From contig NZ_FXAY01000001.1 in NCBI RefSeq assembly GCF_900177685.1, positions 310,001-374,000 of the forward strand: a DNA stretch of 64,000 bases, in the 5' to 3' direction. This stretch comes from Agreia pratensis (lineage in GTDB: Bacteria > Actinomycetota > Actinomycetes > Actinomycetales > Microbacteriaceae). A program made the position numbers and the translations under genes. The notes beneath the pieces were generated by a model that saw only the letters and a program-made list of their open reading frames with translations, searched no databases and was not told the origin of the DNA. Each line of letters begins with the position of its first letter. Within the stretch, counting starts at the first letter, position 1. Shown here in pieces: positions 63,060 through 64,000 of the stretch.

Positions 63060-64000
63060 GAGTCTCCGAGCACCCCGGGTGGGCGGTGGTTGCGGCGATC
63101 TTCGGCTCTCCGAGGTTCTCCGGCGTGCTGGCCACGACAGCCATCGGCTCTGCACTGTCGGTAAATCTCGTCAAGGAGACGATGGGCTGGGCCGGGCTGA
63201 TCGGCATCCTGAGCACCCTGGTCGTGTTTGCAGCCGTCTCTCTGGTCGCCCGGCGAAATGATCTCGACTGGCACGGCGTGCTGCCCCTGTCGCTCGTGGT
63301 ATTTCTCGGCTGGTGTGCCATCACGATCGTGTGGAGCAGGTACCCGTCGTCGAGCGTGACCGGAGTGATCTACCAGCTCACGTTCTCGTTCCTCGCGCTC
63401 TACGTCGCACTCGTGCGCGACCTTATTCAAATCGTGCGGGCCGTCGGCGATGTGATGCGCGTTCTGCTCACAGTGTCGCTCGCACTCGAGATCCTGTCGG
63501 GCCTACTTCTCGACCTCCCGATCGCGTTCTTGCGCATTCAGGGCAACCTCGATGAGGGTGGACCGTTGCAGGGCATCTTCGGTTCACGCAACATGCTGGG
63601 ATTCATCGCCCTGATCGCGCTCGTCACCTTCTTGGTGGAACGAAACACCCGGTCCGTTCCGCGCGGCCTCAGCCTGTACTCGATCGTTCTGGCAGCGGTG
63701 TTGCTGCTCGGATCGCGCTCCCCCATCTCGCTCGGAGTCGCCGGCATCGTGTTCGTCGCCGCCGTTGCGGTGCTCGCTCTACGCCGCGCCCGCCCCGAAC
63801 TCCGACGGAGTCTGCAGATCGGAATGCTGGTCATTCTGGTGATCGGAACCCTCAGCGCCTACTTCGTGCGCACGCGCATCCTGGCGATCGTGGGGGCGAG
63901 ATCGGAGTTCACCTATCGTCTCGAGATCTGGAACCAGCTATCGAGCCTCATCGACTACAACCAACTCGAGGGCTGGGGCTGGGTCGGCCTGTGGCGCCCC
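63056..64000 (+). CDS. O-antigen ligase-like (Wzy_C) membrane protein, second of two (3' end beyond window)
   Basis: The GTG at 63056 overlaps the upstream stop (GTGA). 315 codons are visible with no stop before the window edge. Hydrophobic helices and GPLQGIFGSRNMLGFIALIALV, then EFTYRLEIWNQLSSLIDYNQLEGWGWVGLW, repeat the signatures of the preceding gene at matching places, so the two arose by duplication. It probably acts in the same polysaccharide step, on a different acceptor or as a partner; that is inference. Confidence 0.88.
   Translation, partial: MRVSEHPGWAVVAAIFGSPRFSGVLATTAIGSALSVNLVKETMGWAGLIGILSTLVVFAAVSLVARRNDLDWHGVLPLSLVVFLGWCAITIVWSRYPSSSVTGVIYQLTFSFLALYVALVRDLIQIVRAVGDVMRVLLTVSLALEILSGLLLDLPIAFLRIQGNLDEGGPLQGIFGSRNMLGFIALIALVTFLVERNTRSVPRGLSLYSIVLAAVLLLGSRSPISLGVAGIVFVAAVAVLALRRARPELRRSLQIGMLVILVIGTLSAYFVRTRILAIVGARSEFTYRLEIWNQLSSLIDYNQLEGWGWVGLWRP

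Overview
The window is high-GC (roughly 64% by eye), gene-dense actinobacterial chromosome. Two WhiB proteins, mtrA-mtrB-lpqB, a secA without the C-terminal zinc motif, DUF3499 and Rv3235-family genes, many GTG starts and many leaderless-looking promoters point to Micrococcales, most likely Microbacteriaceae. The family placement is inference. No gene-free stretch exceeds 300 bases. The largest are 28060-28338, 56808-57041, 23087-23290 and 61498-61682, and they hold the palindromes, repeats and promoters listed below.

1-7.6 kb: the end of an ethanolamine-type permease, a small hypothetical gene, then a minus-strand coupled operon of an RND exporter, a histidine kinase and a LuxR-type regulator. 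7.65-13.97 kb: a five-gene plus-strand cassette in which every junction overlaps: MoxR-type AAA+ ATPase, unknown, HExxH + VWA protein, unknown, and a PaaK-like ANL adenylate-forming enzyme. It starts from a leaderless-type promoter and is the best candidate here for an undescribed system. 14-23 kb: a G6PDH paralogue, a GH15 glycosidase, a LysE exporter divergent from a CGNR regulator, arfB, an esterase, a proline-rich membrane protein, tRNA-Lys(CUU), bcp and DUF2200.

23-38 kb follows the mycobacterial whiB1/pdtaS to mtrA neighbourhood: whiB1, pdtaS with CpaE-like and SAF genes, an excisionase-type HTH, Rv3235, secA, hpf, comF, lpqB, mtrB and mtrA. 37.7-46.2 kb: a second MoxR locus (membrane protein, DUF4129, DUF4350, MoxR, DUF58), then SpoIIM and RDD genes, with an AbiEi/DUF559-type gene inserted. 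An 8-codon mini-ORF links MoxR and DUF58 through TGATG overlaps.

46-64 kb: ahcY, DUF3499, a degenerate zincin-like protein, DUF5719, a giant glycosyltransferase with an acidic tail, whiB2, galE behind a 43-codon membrane ORF, a GlxA-type regulator, a second AbiEi/DUF559 gene flanked by two 92-93 nt elements with shared inverted termini, manA, an acyl-CoA dehydrogenase, a polyprenol-phosphate mannosyltransferase and two tandem O-antigen-ligase-like genes, the last cut by the window edge. galE, manA, the mannosyltransferase and the ligase-like genes suggest envelope glycan assembly.
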